A stretch of DNA of 64,000 nucleotides from Persicaria tinctoria (taxonomy: Eukaryota > Streptophyta > Magnoliopsida > Caryophyllales > Polygonaceae), in NCBI GenBank assembly GCA_037127255.1, contig JBANSL010000014.1, positions 68,555,646 through 68,619,645 of the forward strand. The letters are read 5' to 3'. Positions 33,357-46,765 of the stretch are shown here, in pieces. Numbering within the stretch: position 1 is the stretch's first letter; each line of letters starts with the position of its first letter. Position numbers and translations under genes: made by a program. A model generated the notes under the pieces. That model saw nothing but the letters and a program-made list of their open reading frames with translations, did not search any database and was not told where the DNA came from.

Positions 33357-34027
33357 ATGGGTGTCCTATCATTGAGCCAAGAGGTTTCCAGCCCGGTTGC
33401 TGCACCCAGGCTGTTTAAGGCCTTGTGTCTTGACTCCCACACCCTCTTCCCCAAGCTCATGCCCGAATCCTTCAAGAGCGTCGAGTTTGTTGAAGGCGAT
33501 TGCGTTGCAGTTGGAGCAGTCAAACAGATCAACTTTCCTGATGGTATAGACATTATATATGATTTTATATGATCTAATTTGCACTAATTGAAATAAATAG
33601 TTACAATAGAGAGGCCGATAAAAACCGTGATAATAGGCCTAATGCAGCGGTTGAAAAAATCGCTTCACTACTTACAGTTTATGTCGCAGTTTCTAACCGA
33701 TGATACAAATCTGAAACTATGTAATATGTAGGAGGTCCGTTCAATTATATCAAGCACAGAATCCACGAGCTTGACGTGGAGAACTTCTACTGCAAGTACA
33801 CAACCACAGAGGGAGACGCCCTGGGAGACGCGGTGGAGTCCTGCGTCCATGAGGCCAAGTTCGTGGCCTCTGAGAGCGGGACCGTGTGCACCATGACGGA
33901 CCACTACCACCCCAAGGGTGATGCGGTGATCGACGAGGAGAAGTGCAAGTATGGGCAAGGAAAGATGAAGGGCATGTTCAAGAAGGTGGAGGAGTACCTC
34001 CTTGCCAACCCTGATGTCTATGCTTGA
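33357..34027 (+). CDS. PR-10 / Bet v 1 family protein, copy 2
   Basis: Two exons, 33357-33543 and 33732-34027, with the same intron position and phase as copy 1. The product is 160 aa and differs from copy 1 at about 12 positions (near 92% identity, counted by eye). It keeps the lysine after the glycine-rich loop (GAVKQINF) that copy 1 has changed to Thr. The role is as for the family: a cytosolic ligand-binding protein, often stress- or pathogen-induced. The 3' flank is uninterrupted, so this copy is the better candidate for normal expression. The two genes arose by tandem duplication of about 1.6 kb and are now 23 kb apart because of transposon insertions. Confidence 0.92.
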
Positions 34028-34219
34028 GTGATTGATTAAGCTTGGAGTCCTCCCAACAGTGAAGTGTGTTATTGTGTATTCATCATCTTAATTTTCTTTG
34101 ATGAGTGTGGCAAAATTATATTGACGGTTTTTTCTTCTCCTTTCAACCTACCGTTGGATGGATTTTGTACTTTATGGAAGTAAAAAAATGTGTAAAAAAA
34201 TGTGTGTAAAATGTGTGGC

Positions 34220-34225
34220 AATAAA
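34220..34225 (+). terminator. Poly(A) signal candidate of PR-10 copy 2
   Basis: AATAAA 193 bp after the stop codon, conserved with 16098 behind copy 1. Plant signals are loose, so this is only a candidate. Confidence 0.35.
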
Positions 34226-34924
34226 AGATAATGGAGTTTTATCTTATGAAATTTAATGAATATAATATATATAGTTCCGGTATATACCATTCTTATGGAG
34301 TACACATGTCTTATCGTATCCCCAAAACTATTCCGTGCGGGCAAAAAGTGTAAAAAAGGTAAATGTCATTCTAATAAATAATCGTCTAATACCGGTGAAT
34401 AATTTCATTCCAACAAATAATCATCTTCTAGATTCAATGACCCAGATTTGTTAAGATGGTATCATATACATTATAAGGGTTGTGTATATATAATCTATTG
34501 TCTATTTTTATATAGAGATAGATATCTAAAAGTAGAATGAAACCTTACCTATTGAGTTGAAATTTTTGTGGTGTAAGGTGAATCCTGATCTTATAATTTA
34601 AGAACGTGCTGAGGATTGGTTCATTAGCAAGATATTGGCACACTGCTAGTGATGCTACATACTGCATCATAAACTAAGTTGCGTAGAACAGTCGAACAGA
34701 CCAATCCCATCAGAGGCGTTGCCAGGGGGGCATGTCGAACTCGACGGGTTCGATCCATGGCATTTGAATGATTTATTCAAGAACAAGGAGTAAAGGATAG
34801 AAAAAGACTACGATTTTATCACAATGGGATGATTATTGCACACCAAAGGGATATCCTTTGTTAGCTTATTGCCCAATGCATTGAGTCGAATGAGAGCGTT
34901 GCACCTCAAGTGATTTCCCATCAA
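34226..34924. other. Intergenic between PR-10 copy 2 and the GRDP gene
   Basis: Up to about 34440 it is the shared PR-10 3' flank, with AATAAATAATC words. The remainder contains no ORF or repeat I can name. It should include the 3' UTR of the convergent GRDP gene. Confidence 0.5.
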
Positions 34925-36860
34925 CTAACCAGCTGCAGGAAGGCCTTTACACCTGCCACTAAAGCCACCGCCACCACAGCCACCACCACCACCAACTGAG
35001 ACTGCAGGAGGAAGGCCTTTGCACCTACCACTACAGCCACCACCACTGCAGCCACCACCACCACCAACTGAGACTGCAGTGAGGCCTTTACACTTGCCAC
35101 TACAACCACCACCACCGCCGCAAGCAGCACCAACATTTGCTTTGCCCTTCCAAAAGGATGGTTCGTGTTGCAACATGTGAAGCATCTGAGTCGTAACTGG
35201 GCCAGGAACAGTGAATGAGAGCGCAACATGGAGAACGATAGGTTCACAGCGTGCGCTGCGAGGAGTTGGAGGAGCTAGCTCAATCCACCTCCTCACCGAA
35301 AGAGCAGAAACCGGGTCCAAAAACTCGTTGAGAGAAAGAGTGGCAGATCCTAAAACCTCGGTGTCCTTTGCAGTTGATGATGTGTGTTGAGATTTGAGTT
35401 CAAACAGCAGCTCCCCAGTCGGTTCACAGCAGAATAAAGCTACCTTCTTTTCCCCGGATATTCCTTGTATCCTCAAGTTTATACCTTCATTATTTCTGAA
35501 GAACATGTCAGGTTGTTTCTTGTATAACGACACGAATAGATCCTCTAGCTTGATGCCCTCTGGTATGGATCTGACCCCAGTAAACTCCACTAGAATCTGG
35601 GAAATCATGAAATTCGTTAACACTGTATTAGTAGCTTAGGTCATTGATCAATTCATACAAATGTATACCTCCATGAGTTTTGCTGTGATTGGTTTCTGAT
35701 GCTCGTCGCATAGGGTAAGTGATTGAGACCCTGCAGGATTGGGAGCATTGCCTCTGTACATCGCCCCAGCTCTCCAATAACTTCTCCCAAACATCTCCTC
35801 CCATTGCTGGGTGGTTCGTTTGAAGCCAACATTGAGGTTCTTGCCTTCAGATCGGTCAGAGTCAGTGTCATCATGCTCAACCACCTTGCCGAAAAACTGA
35901 ATCAGGTCTTTGCAGTAGGAAAATGGATGCAGCTGGTGTGTATGCCAGATAAGGTCAATGTCGTAAGTCGGGACACATGAGTGTGTCGCTGACTTCTCCA
36001 TGTTCTTCTTCATCAGATACAAGAATGCTTTGTATCTTGCCACGGATTCTTGGAGGAAGAGGTCATCACTCATATGGGGCCTTGAAACCTATCGACACAC
36101 AAATCATCAACGCGATTTGCAAGCGAAGTCAAGCAAAGAAATGTCAATTGTGAGGTCATCACTTTTACCTGCCAATAGAAGGAACTCTGTCTTGCAACAG
36201 CAGACACCAAATCATAGTCAGTGAACTTTCCCCCTGGAAGAGGTTTCCGCGGTTCATCCTCTACAACCCCCTTAGCAAAGTCGAGCTCATAAGGCTCATT
36301 CGCGAACATCTTGCTCCAAATCTCCTCAGTTTGCTTCTTTGAATAGCCTTCAACGGACGACACAACATGATGATTGTCAAGGAGTCTTCCATACAGCTCC
36401 TTGCAATCTGATATATACCTCAGCTGAAAGACAAAACGAAATTCAACAAGAAATGCTTTCGACTCTCAAAGGCAAAAGAACACAGAGGAAACAGAAGTGT
36501 TACTGGGTTTAGCCTGTGACAATGCCAAATCCATTCACAGTCAAGAGGAACAACAATCAGCCCTTCACAAAGCGGAGTTTCAGCATGCTCGGCAAGCAAG
36601 GGAAGCCAACAAGCATTGTACCTAGCAGAAATTAGCAGGAATCAACATGATAACAAACAGTCAAGACGAATTACAAGCGTGATAGACGAATGCAGAAATA
36701 ACCTGTAGATGGCTTTTAGCAACACAGGGCCATCGTAGAGACAACCAGTGTGGTCGACAGCAGCAAGGAACTGGAGGTGGCGCTTAGCAGCAGCCACAAT
36801 CTCCAAACTCAGGTCGATTTTCTGGGCTTCTGCCCACTCTCTCCCCTGTGCAATCGCCAT
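34925..36860 (-). CDS. Glycine-rich domain-containing protein (DUF1399, GRDP type)
   Basis: Five exons on the - strand: 36860-36703, 36621-36504, 36423-36169, 36088-35669 and 35596-34925, all GT-AG. They sum to 541 codons including the stop (540 aa). It starts MAIAQGREWAEAQKIDLSLE. The DUF1399 region includes CEWIWHCHRLNP and the second motif YDIDLIWHTHQLHP, both hallmarks of this family, followed by a C2-like middle part. The end is glycine/cysteine-rich, with three repeats of VSVGGGGGC and CSGRCKGLP. Arabidopsis GRDP proteins are linked to osmotic stress, ABA response and auxin-dependent growth; the biochemical activity is not settled. Those relatives are longer than this protein, so this is a shorter member. 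Confidence 0.9.
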
Positions 36861-36978
36861 TATTGAACCTGAAAACTAATCAAACTTCAGTGACAACAAT
36901 AACTACTGAAGATCGGATGCTCAATTGCACCCGACTTGATTACTTCAGTGGCTTGTAAGGTTGGGGAGAATGGGCTGA

Positions 36979-36986
36979 TTTATATA
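36979..36986 (-). promoter_or_regulatory. TATA box candidate of the GRDP gene
   Basis: TATATAAA on the - strand, 119 bp upstream of the ATG. Position and orientation fit a core promoter. Confidence 0.5.
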
Positions 36987-37604
36987 CAGATAGGGGGATG
37001 GGAGAGTTTTTCTGGAGTGACATTGATCGAGGTAACAATCCCCTTTAACCGTTCAGGATTGAGTTGAAACAGAAAGCATGGAACTATAAAGGTGATGCCG
37101 TGCCGTGACGTTATGAAAGAAAGAGCGTTTGCCATTTGCAAGCTTGGGATTCCATCTTCAACAACTCTCATGGTGAAACAGAAAAAGGATTACCGTGCAC
37201 TTTCTGAGCGGACCACCTAATTCCAGTTGGTTACATTTGCAATGCCTGAAAACTATTGGATTTTAATCCAATTTCACGCAACTACACGCATAGTTGATCA
37301 AAATGGATTAATCCAATAGATTCTTGGCGTTGTGTATCACTTTGTCGGGTGACGGTAAATATTCCAGAGAAATTCCAGATTACATTTCTGTACCAAGCTT
37401 CAACAATGTTTGATGAAGAATGAAACAAAAAGTGTGTCAACGATTAGGCAAAACAGAAGGATTTTAACCGTAATATCAAGAGGGTCAAGTGTTTCAAGCC
37501 ACAACATAACAAAATCCACAAAACACAAACTAGGTGGGGAAAAAATTAAAGTACTATTGCAGAAATAAATATGTTGCATCAACAGATTGGGAAATTTTGA
37601 TGTT
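36987..37604. other. Intergenic between the GRDP gene and RPL19
   Basis: No gene seen. It should hold the GRDP promoter on the left and the RPL19 3' UTR on the right. The ORF of about 100 codons at 37400-37708 (- strand) is not protein-like. Confidence 0.5.
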
Positions 37605-39434
<1,830 letters not shown>

Positions 39435-39527
39435 TTTTTCTCCCTCGCAGAAACCCCTCTCGCACTCTCTTGAGGCTGTGAAGAACACGCAACGAAAGCC
39501 TTTATTATCACCGAGGTTCTCTCTCCT

Positions 39528-39535
39528 AGGGTTTA
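39528..39535 (-). promoter_or_regulatory. Telo box of RPL19
   Basis: AAACCCTA on the - strand, about 95 bp upstream of the ATG. Telo boxes are a recognised feature of plant ribosomal-protein and translation-gene promoters. Confidence 0.7.
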
Positions 39536-39615
39536 CTTGCCTGCTTTATTCGGGCTTCATAAACCCTTTTAGCCCGGCTCAATTTCCATCATCGAGGTCC
39601 ATTCATCGGCCCGGC

Positions 39616-39621
39616 AGCCCA
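39616..39621 (-). promoter_or_regulatory. Site II (TCP-binding type) element of RPL19
   Basis: TGGGCT on the - strand, directly beside GGGCCG. Site II (TGGGCY) motifs near a telo box drive co-ordinated ribosomal-protein gene expression in dividing cells. Confidence 0.55.
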
Positions 39622-39659
39622 ACACAATAAAATCAAAGATATAAAATAGAAGAGTTGAT

Positions 39660-39920
39660 TGTGCAAAAACCAATCTTTTGTGCAACATTCCTACGATCAT
39701 ATCTGTTGAATATACAAATGATAAGAGTTCTTCCTTTTCTATATAAAATATTAATATTTTTCAACATTTGTTTTTATAAATTTATACTTAATTGTATTAC
39801 GTATGAAATTATTTAAAAATTTTATTAAAAAAATTAATATTTTATATAGTTTTTAACACCTAAAAAAGTGTGCGTAAATAGTAAAACGTCAAATTTTAAT
39901 TAGCGTAGCGGATGGAGTAA
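39660..39920. mobile_element. Degenerate MITE, sibling of the one at 52.4-53.4 kb
   Basis: Shares TTAATATTTTATATAG, TTTTTAACACCTAAAAAA and AAATAGTAAAACGTCAA with 53329-53394 and ends in a GGATGGAGTA-like edge. It supplies the empty-site control for the Mutator-type insertion in its sibling. The left end is not defined. Confidence 0.55.
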
Positions 39921-41637
39921 AAAATTGAAAGTGGTGTGTACATGGACGGATGACATGTACATACTGAAATCTCGTCAAACATTGCTAGTTGGCTTGTTCA
40001 AATTCACACAATAGGTTGGTCGATTTCGGTGCTAGGCAACCATTATGTGCAAGTTAGCGTACCATATCAATGGGGGAAATCACATCCCTTTTTGATTCTC
40101 TAGCCAGGTTTCACTGAAAAGAAAAGGTGGAGATAAGAATCAAACACGAAACCTCCTATTAACCTCTTGTTAACTAAAGTGAACTTTTTTTTCAATCCGT
40201 ATGAGCTTAACTCAACTGGTCACAGAGGTGGTATTTGTGCGCAGTGAACATTAATTTCTGCCTCTGTTGTTGGTTAGGTGATCATAATTTACTTCTCTTC
40301 CAATTCTGGTCGGATGTGAACGATATCACCTCTTTGGCAAGAGCCAAACTTTTTCACAATCAAACAAACCTTAATAAGTTAAGAGAAATGCACCAACATC
40401 ATGATGGAGATAGTAATTAAAAAGGTGGGATTAGCAAATTAAACCTTCCGGACTCCTTAACTTCTTCCCACCTAACAGTATTTCGATCGATCACTATCTA
40501 TATAATAATCAATTAAGTATTCGGGGATATAAATCAGATCCAATATACTCACCAAATGTGCGCATTACAGCAATTAAATTAATAAGTTACAATCAAATAT
40601 CATATATACGAGGGACCGATTTGCTTAATATTCAACTAGTAATTTCGTAACGCACATGAATTCCTGCAAGTACAGCCATCAAAATGATTAAATTATCTAC
40701 TACACTTACTAGCTAATAGATATTCTAAATATAGAAATGGCCAAGTCAGATATGTATAAAGGAAAACAAACAATAGATCCAAGTTGGTCTATATATGCCT
40801 CATCTGATCCCAGTGTGTACCATGGTGGCTGGTAACCACCACTACTGCAGAAAGCCAAAACCAGTAGCTACTACCCAAATATTTCCCACTTCCAATCCCC
40901 CAAAACCAACAAATCCCCTTGAGCTCATCCATTTTGATAAGTGACAGATCATTTTCTCCATCACATTTTAACATTATGCTTGTATTTATTATTTGATTTT
41001 TCGATCCGTTCTTAACAAACTAGAAACCAGAAAGATACTATTTTTTTTTTATTAAATTGGTTTATAATTTTATCTTTATAATAACTAATAAATATGAAAT
41101 TATATTCAAAAAATGAATTTAAAAACTGATAATTTATATAATTTTTAGGTGTTTGGTTGCTTTTTTTTTAAAATACGAAAAAAATTCATAAATTGGACTT
41201 TATAAGAATTCCAATTCCTATAAAATGGAGAATTTCATTAACCTAGGTAGGACTATTGAGCTAAGTAAGTTGCAATTCCACGTGGAAATTTCTTTATGAA
41301 AAAATTTAATTTTTTCCATTTAAACTCCCAAGTATAACTTAACCAAATAATTTTTTTAAATTCATGGAAATTGAATTAATGACAAGTATACTTCCCCCTA
41401 TGTTCAACCAAATAAGTCTTATAATATCATAATTAATATCATAAATATTTGATGTTTACCCATGTTAATTTTTTTTATCAACAATATTTGATATTTTGGT
41501 ACCGATTCATGAATTAGTTGTTGAAAAAGATTTTAACTTTTAACACACTTGTAAATGATAAGTTTTTTTTTTAGTAAGTTCATCCTTTAAAATTTTGATT
41601 AGAAATCAATAATGATGATTGTAGAATTTGAAGGTAG
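39921..41637. other. Intergenic region upstream of the OCT gene
   Basis: AT-rich with no convincing gene. Near 40200 a phrase GAGCTTAACTCAACTGGTCACAGAGG looks like a pol III A box, as in SINEs, but no B box follows. T-rich MITE-like text lies at 41040-41400. Confidence 0.4.
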
Positions 41638-41645
41638 TATAAAAG
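41638..41645 (+). promoter_or_regulatory. TATA box of the OCT gene
   Basis: TATAAAAG, 90 bp before the ATG, in AT-rich DNA that changes abruptly to GC-rich at the coding start. Confidence 0.7.
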
Positions 41646-41727
41646 CCACTCACATATCCCTCCATATTGCTCACCCCTATACCACTCAACTCATAGAGAA
41701 GCCAAAAAAAACATATACCAAAACAAG

Positions 41728-43254
41728 ATGGGCGATGATTCGGACCCATCAACACCATTCCTCTCATACAAAGACCAAAAGGAAGGTGAAGCCGGAGTCG
41801 ACCATCCCCTCACCCTCGACGCACGGATCGAGCAGTGCATCGGCCACTTCGGGTGGCCGCAGCTGTTTCAATCCGTGCTTGTGTCGCTCTCCTGGGCGTT
41901 CGACGCCCAGCAGTGCTTCATCAGCGTCTTCACCGACTCCTCCGCCTCCCCCTCCAACATCCTCTCCGACTGGTCTCTCGAGGACGCCGGCCCCTTCCTC
42001 ACTGGCCTCCCTGCCTCCTCCTTTTTCATTGGCAGCGCCGTCGGCGGCCTCCTCCTCACCCCTCTCGCCGACTCCTGCCTCGGAAGAAAGAACCTCCTCA
42101 TCCTCTCCTGCCTCCTCATGTCCCTCTCCGGCACCCTCACCGCCTTCTTGGCCACCAACGTCTACCTCTACTCCGCCCTCCGCTTCGCCTCCGGCTTCGG
42201 CCGCGCCTCCATCGGCACCTGCGCCCTCGTCCTCGGCGGCGAGCTCGTCGGCCACCGCTGGCGCTCCCACGTCGGCATCTTCGGCTTCGTCCTCTTCGCC
42301 CTTGGCTTCGCCTCCTTGCCCGGCATCGCCTACCTCAACCGCCACTCCTCATGGAGAACCATCTACCTCTGGACCTCCCTCCCCGCCCTCCTCTACTCCC
42401 TCGCCGTCTACCTCTTCGCCACCGAGTCCCCCCGGTGGCTCTTCGTCCGCGGCTCCAAAGACGAGGCCGTCAAGATCCTCAACACCATCTCCTTCATGCC
42501 CGGCCGCAACACCCTCATCACCCTCAGCTTCCTCGGCCTCGGAGGAAGCATAGATGAATCATTAGGTGCACGACTCTCGGTTATTGACCCACCAGACTTT
42601 AATAAACCCAGCGGCGTGTATTCTGCTATGGGGACGCTAGTGTCGCGGAAATGGTGCTTCCGCCGCCTATTACTCGTCATGATCATCGCCTTCGGCCTCG
42701 GCATCGTGTACTACGGGATGCCTCTGGGCCTCGGGAACCTCTCCTTCAACCTCTACCTGAGCGTCGCAATGAACGCGTTCATGGAGCTGCCGGCGTCCCT
42801 CGCGACGTTCGTCTTAATAGGGTCTATGAACCGGAGAACGTCGCTGCTGGCGACCACCGGATTGAGCGGGGTCTGCAGCATTGCGTCGGGCGCGATGAGC
42901 GGGTCGGGTTGGGCTCAGGTCGGGCTTGAGATGGTGTCGTTCCTGAGCGGGACGACGGCGCTCGACGTGGCGCTAATATACACGACGGAGCTGTTCCCGA
43001 CGTGCGTGAGGAACTCGGCGGTGGCGATGGCGCGGCAGGCGCTGGTGGTCGGGGGGGCGTTCGGGGCGGTGCTGGCGGCGGCGGGGCGCGGGGATGAGCT
43101 GGTGACGTATGGGGTGTTTGGGGCGGTGATATTGGTGTGTGGGGCGTTCGCGGTGTGGCTGCCGGAGACAAAGGGGACGGAGATCTGTGACACCATGGAT
43201 GAGGAAGAGTGCAAGCTGAGGGAGACTGCAGCGAGGGCGGGGTTGCTGGTGTGA
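41728..43254 (+). CDS. Organic cation/carnitine transporter-like protein (MFS, OCT family)
   Basis: A single-exon gene of 508 aa, close to the length of plant OCT proteins (about 510-530). The N-terminal part has MTDxxx-like acidic text, then TLDARIEQCIGHFGWPQLFQ, SWAFDAQQCFISVFTD and a long first extracellular loop. The MFS loop signature PLADSCLGRKNLL lies near residue 111, and FATESPRWLFVRG near residue 229 is the sugar/OCT motif after TM6. The second half has six more hydrophobic helices and ends ETKGTEICDTMDEEE. Relatives in Arabidopsis (OCT1-6) sit in the plasma membrane or tonoplast and carry carnitine, polyamines or other organic cations; the substrate here is not known. Codon third positions are strikingly G/C-rich compared with the flanks. 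Confidence 0.92.
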   Translation: MGDDSDPSTPFLSYKDQKEGEAGVDHPLTLDARIEQCIGHFGWPQLFQSVLVSLSWAFDAQQCFISVFTDSSASPSNILSDWSLEDAGPFLTGLPASSFFIGSAVGGLLLTPLADSCLGRKNLLILSCLLMSLSGTLTAFLATNVYLYSALRFASGFGRASIGTCALVLGGELVGHRWRSHVGIFGFVLFALGFASLPGIAYLNRHSSWRTIYLWTSLPALLYSLAVYLFATESPRWLFVRGSKDEAVKILNTISFMPGRNTLITLSFLGLGGSIDESLGARLSVIDPPDFNKPSGVYSAMGTLVSRKWCFRRLLLVMIIAFGLGIVYYGMPLGLGNLSFNLYLSVAMNAFMELPASLATFVLIGSMNRRTSLLATTGLSGVCSIASGAMSGSGWAQVGLEMVSFLSGTTALDVALIYTTELFPTCVRNSAVAMARQALVVGGAFGAVLAAAGRGDELVTYGVFGAVILVCGAFAVWLPETKGTEICDTMDEEECKLRETAARAGLLV

Positions 43255-44136
43255 TCAAATCAAGATTCCGTAACTGAATTGAAAGGGTTAATTAATTAAT
43301 TAATCAATGCCGGCGATCGATCTGAAAATTTGGAAGCTAGTAAGACAGTAATTGATGTAAAGACAAGGAAATTGATGAGTACTTTTGATCGGAAACGCTG
43401 GCGGTGACGTGTTAGTGTGCAACTGGTGCATCAATTTGTTGTGATCGATGTCAGACATAGTTAAGGATTCGATGGGAAATTAACAAAAAAATAAATGGTG
43501 ATAAAGATTTAATTAATTGATTAATCACTAGTTTTGTTGGGTGGTATCATAAATTGACTGACTTGTCAAATGTCGTTGATTAATGTCGCCATGTCAATTT
43601 TTATCAAATACTCCGTAGGATGGACTCATGTCTATGACGGGTTGTGTAAGATATGTCATATCATATGTAATGTGGTACACAACACAACTACACAAGTCAG
43701 TTGACCGAAAAAATAATCAGTACTCCGTATTTAAGTTTTGGATTTTATTCAATTAAGCTGGTTGAATCCAAAAAAATATGGAGTATATATTTATAAGTTA
43801 TACCCTTATATTGACATATATAAACTTATATTTCAAAAATCTATGTTTGACAAAAATAGAAAAATTATTTTCTACAATAATGAATATTTTAATTATTTAT
43901 AATTTTTAAAGCGTAATTTTTTGAAATAAATTTATTACATATTTCATCCATTTTTGTAAAAAAACACCATATTCTCAATAATATAATTATTCAAATAATA
44001 ATAATTTATAGTTTAGTATATGATTTTACTTTATTGATTGATATGAAATGTGTCACAATTTCAAATTAATTTATTTTTCAAAATACAATATAAGGTTTAT
44101 AAATTAGATGCAACTTAGTTTGCATAAGTTTCATTT
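43255..44136. other. AT-rich intergenic with a small hairpin
   Basis: No gene. A 65-bp inverted repeat at 43721-43785 begins TACTCCGTATTT and ends AATATGGAGTA, with AAGTTTTGGATT pairing with AATCCAAAA inside. It looks like a minimal MITE relic. Confidence 0.5.
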
Positions 44137-44210
44137 ATATAATTTTCATTTTTTTTAATCTTATATAGAATCAAAATCATATTTTTTTTTGTTTAGTCTT
44201 TCTAATTAAA
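44137..44210. repeat. Inverted copy of the loop of the 44710-44914 element
   Basis: About 74 bp (AATCTTATATAGAATCAAAA core) matches 44790-44860 in reverse complement almost base for base. It seems to be a second, armless copy of the same small element. Confidence 0.75.
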
Positions 44211-44439
44211 ATATTAAAATATTCAAAGATGTTGAATCATTCAACATTGAGTATGCTTTTGGCGTTGAGTAGAAACATTCAAAGATGTTGAATCATTCAA
44301 GAACTGTACGTGTAATAGACTTTACCTCCCTTTGAGTTCTTCGTGATCGAGCATCGAGTATGCTTGGCTAACAGACGAAAGATGAGACATCAATAAGATC
44401 TCATCTCTCACTACCATATATGACTCATTCAATCCCCTT

Positions 44440-44620
44440 AACATGCATCTGCATCAACTTTTCCTCTTGCTCTCGCTTCAAATTCTCTCGTTTTGCACCA
44501 CAATTGCAGACTACAAGCTTTCTCAAGGTGGCCAGTTCATCCCACAGTCTCTTGATCCTTGTGAAATACTCAAAAAATCGACATGTTCCCTAGTTGATCG
44601 AAGCAATAGCTTTCTTAATC
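44440..44620 (-). pseudogene. Copia gag fragment, antisense
   Basis: On the - strand one frame reads YFTRIKRLWDELATLRKL followed by VCNCGAKRENL, a standard stretch of plant Copia gag. Only this small piece, with some upstream gag-like text to about 44710, survives. Confidence 0.6.
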
Positions 44621-44709
44621 TGGAACACACAAGCTCCATTTGGATGATCGAATCTTTCCTAAAGATCACTCCAGATGTCCTTAGCAGAAGTGAAATACAA
44701 CACGTTTTC

Positions 44710-44914
44710 AAAATTTAAAATAACTAGTATCATTCTCACGACATGCCGTGTTTCTTTAAAATAAAACAGTGAATTAATAAAATTTTTAATTAAAAAGATT
44801 AAACAAAAAAAAATATGATTTTGATTCTATATAAGATTAAAAAAAATGAAAATTATATTTTATTTTAAAGAAACACGGCATGTCGTGAGAATGATACTAG
44901 TTATTTTAAATTTT
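44710..44914. mobile_element. Small inverted-repeat element with perfect 57-bp arms
   Basis: Left arm 44710-44766 and right arm 44858-44914 are exact reverse complements by eye (containing ACTAGTATCATTCTC and GACATGCCGTG). The loop is 91 bp. Perfect arms imply a recent origin or repair. No TSD was found. Confidence 0.85.
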
Positions 44915-45881
44915 CAAAACTACCACTAATAAATCCTTTATCATTACAAATATAATTTTAAAAATTAGACATCAAAATATCTAAATTGATATATTTTTTT
45001 TCTTTAATAAGATTCACCCACTAAAATAATATTTTTTTAAACAAACTAATTATAGTTTTTTATCATCCTAGAACGTGTACATAAATGATAAACATCACAT
45101 AAAAAAAATATAAAAAGATTTATTTTAAAATTACTATTTTATTCCATCTCCTTCTAAAAAAATGTTACTATTAAAATATGAAATTTAACTCATTTAAATG
45201 TTTTTTTAAGAATGATAAAAAAAATCAATTTATTTATTTAAAAATATTTATATTCTAAAAAAATTATCATATTTGAAAAAGTGGAGTAAGAGTTACCATC
45301 AGATTCAGATGTGAATATGTAGACAAACACAAGTGTATGGTTGGCGGCCGCCGCCGCTGCCGATGATAGGTAGGATGCACAGTGGCTGTAGTAAGGTAGT
45401 GGGCGATCCGATCGATCTTCGTTGTCATCTCGATCGATCTCCGGCCGCCTTTAATTTTTTTTTTAATGAATTTTGCAGTTGCACATGTACACTGCAACTG
45501 AACACGTATTAAAACGGGTCGTTGAATTGACGGGAAACAACTTGGGTTGGGCATAAATCATAATTGTGGTTTAGTTAATAGAGCCATTGGTGTGGGAAAC
45601 AACTTAAGTGGATCAGTTCATTGAAATTATAGTTACCGAATTTTCATCACTTTTTTATTGAATTAATAGAAAAATTCAGTTGATTATGGTCAACCAAATA
45701 GTTGTCTGATCAAATCTTACACAACCTACAATATAACATGGGAGGGAATGACAGGATGGTAGAAAACTATGAGCATTTTAGAAAATGAATCTCTTGTTAT
45801 AAAACCTTTTGAGTTGATGTTAGGTGCATCACCCAAGCAACACAAGAAAATGAGTCATTCATGATTGTCTTATTTGAGCCA
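44915..45881. other. AT-rich intergenic
   Basis: No gene recognised. Around 45340-45450 there is a short GC-rich island (GGCGGCCGCCGCCGCTGCC). The ORF at 45267-45554 (- strand) shows no domain. Confidence 0.4.
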
Positions 45882-45887
45882 AGGAAA

Positions 45888-46173
45888 TGAATCTTTCGCA
45901 CATTGAAATTGAATGTGACAACTTGACAATAATCAATAATGTAAACAACTAAACAAGATTTGAAAATGTATATAGGAGGTCGAGATGATATATCGTTAAT
46001 TACGAACATGGGCTTTGTTGCCCTCTTTTGGAAGGCTGGAGTGTCACATATATGTCGTGAAGGAAACATTGTCGCTGATTTGATAGCAAAGTTGGCTCAT
46101 GATAACGACTTATTAGCCATATGTTCTCATCCTGATTTTTGGTCACTTGTCCGAGAGGACGTTACTGGGAGAT
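45888..46173 (+). pseudogene. RNase H remnant of a LINE (copy A)
   Basis: The frame reads IEIECDNLTIINNV (the I-E-x-D-x-L motif with the third catalytic Asp), a stop, then ALFWKAGVSHICREGNIVAD with the last Asp of the RVT_3 RNase H fold. It is a 3' fragment of a non-LTR element. Confidence 0.7.
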
Positions 46174-46265
46174 AAATATCATAGTCTTAGCCGTTCAGAT
46201 CCTTACCTTGTTTCAAAGAAGGGGGAAAAAACAGAAGAAGAAAGTGAGTTGCACCTAAAAATAAT

Positions 46266-46645
46266 TAGGGTTGTTATATGAACTGAACAGCTCGAGCTCG
46301 GTTCGGGATCGGCTCGAAAAAGCTCGACTCGAAGCTCGCTCGTTTATTTAAACAAGCTGAGCTTGAACAAGATTTTAAGCTCGGTTGAAAGCTCGGCTCC
46401 TTCGAATAGAGCTCGAATAGCTCAAATTCTATGAAATTTCTAAAATTTCATTTAAGTTAACATGTCATAACTAAGTAGAACTACTTAAAGCTCGGTTCGA
46501 GCTTGTTCATTTCCTAAACAAGCCGAGTTTGAACAAAATAAAAAGCTCGTTTAAAAATTAGGCTCGGCTCGGCTCGAGCTCGTTTAACAAACGAACAAGC
46601 TTGAGCATGCCAAGCTCGACTCGTTCGGCTCGAATAACACCCCTA
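46266..46645. mobile_element. hAT-type MITE rich in GCTCG words
   Basis: 380 bp, ends TAGGGTTGTTAT / ATAACACCCCTA, 8-bp TSD AAAATAAT (46258-46265 and 46646-46653). Copy B near 49016 lacks the insert. The interior repeats AGCTCGGCTCG and its complement many times. Confidence 0.9.
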
Positions 46646-46765
46646 AAAATAATTCCCTCCCATAAAATTCTTCAAACCAAAGAAGGGAAATTAGATGAAC
46701 TTTGGACATCTCACCCCAAAATCGTGTATTGTTAATGGTCAGGCCCATATATGATATATTAGATA

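Noticed and set aside
40200..40270. Pol III promoter / SINE near AACTCAACTGGTCACAGAGG
   Set aside because: Only an A-box resemblance. No B box, tail or duplication.
41612..42557. Long Ser/Pro-rich and Arg-rich ORFs overlapping the OCT gene
   Set aside because: Frame-shifted and antisense shadows of a GC-rich coding region. Only the frame at 41728 gives MFS motifs.
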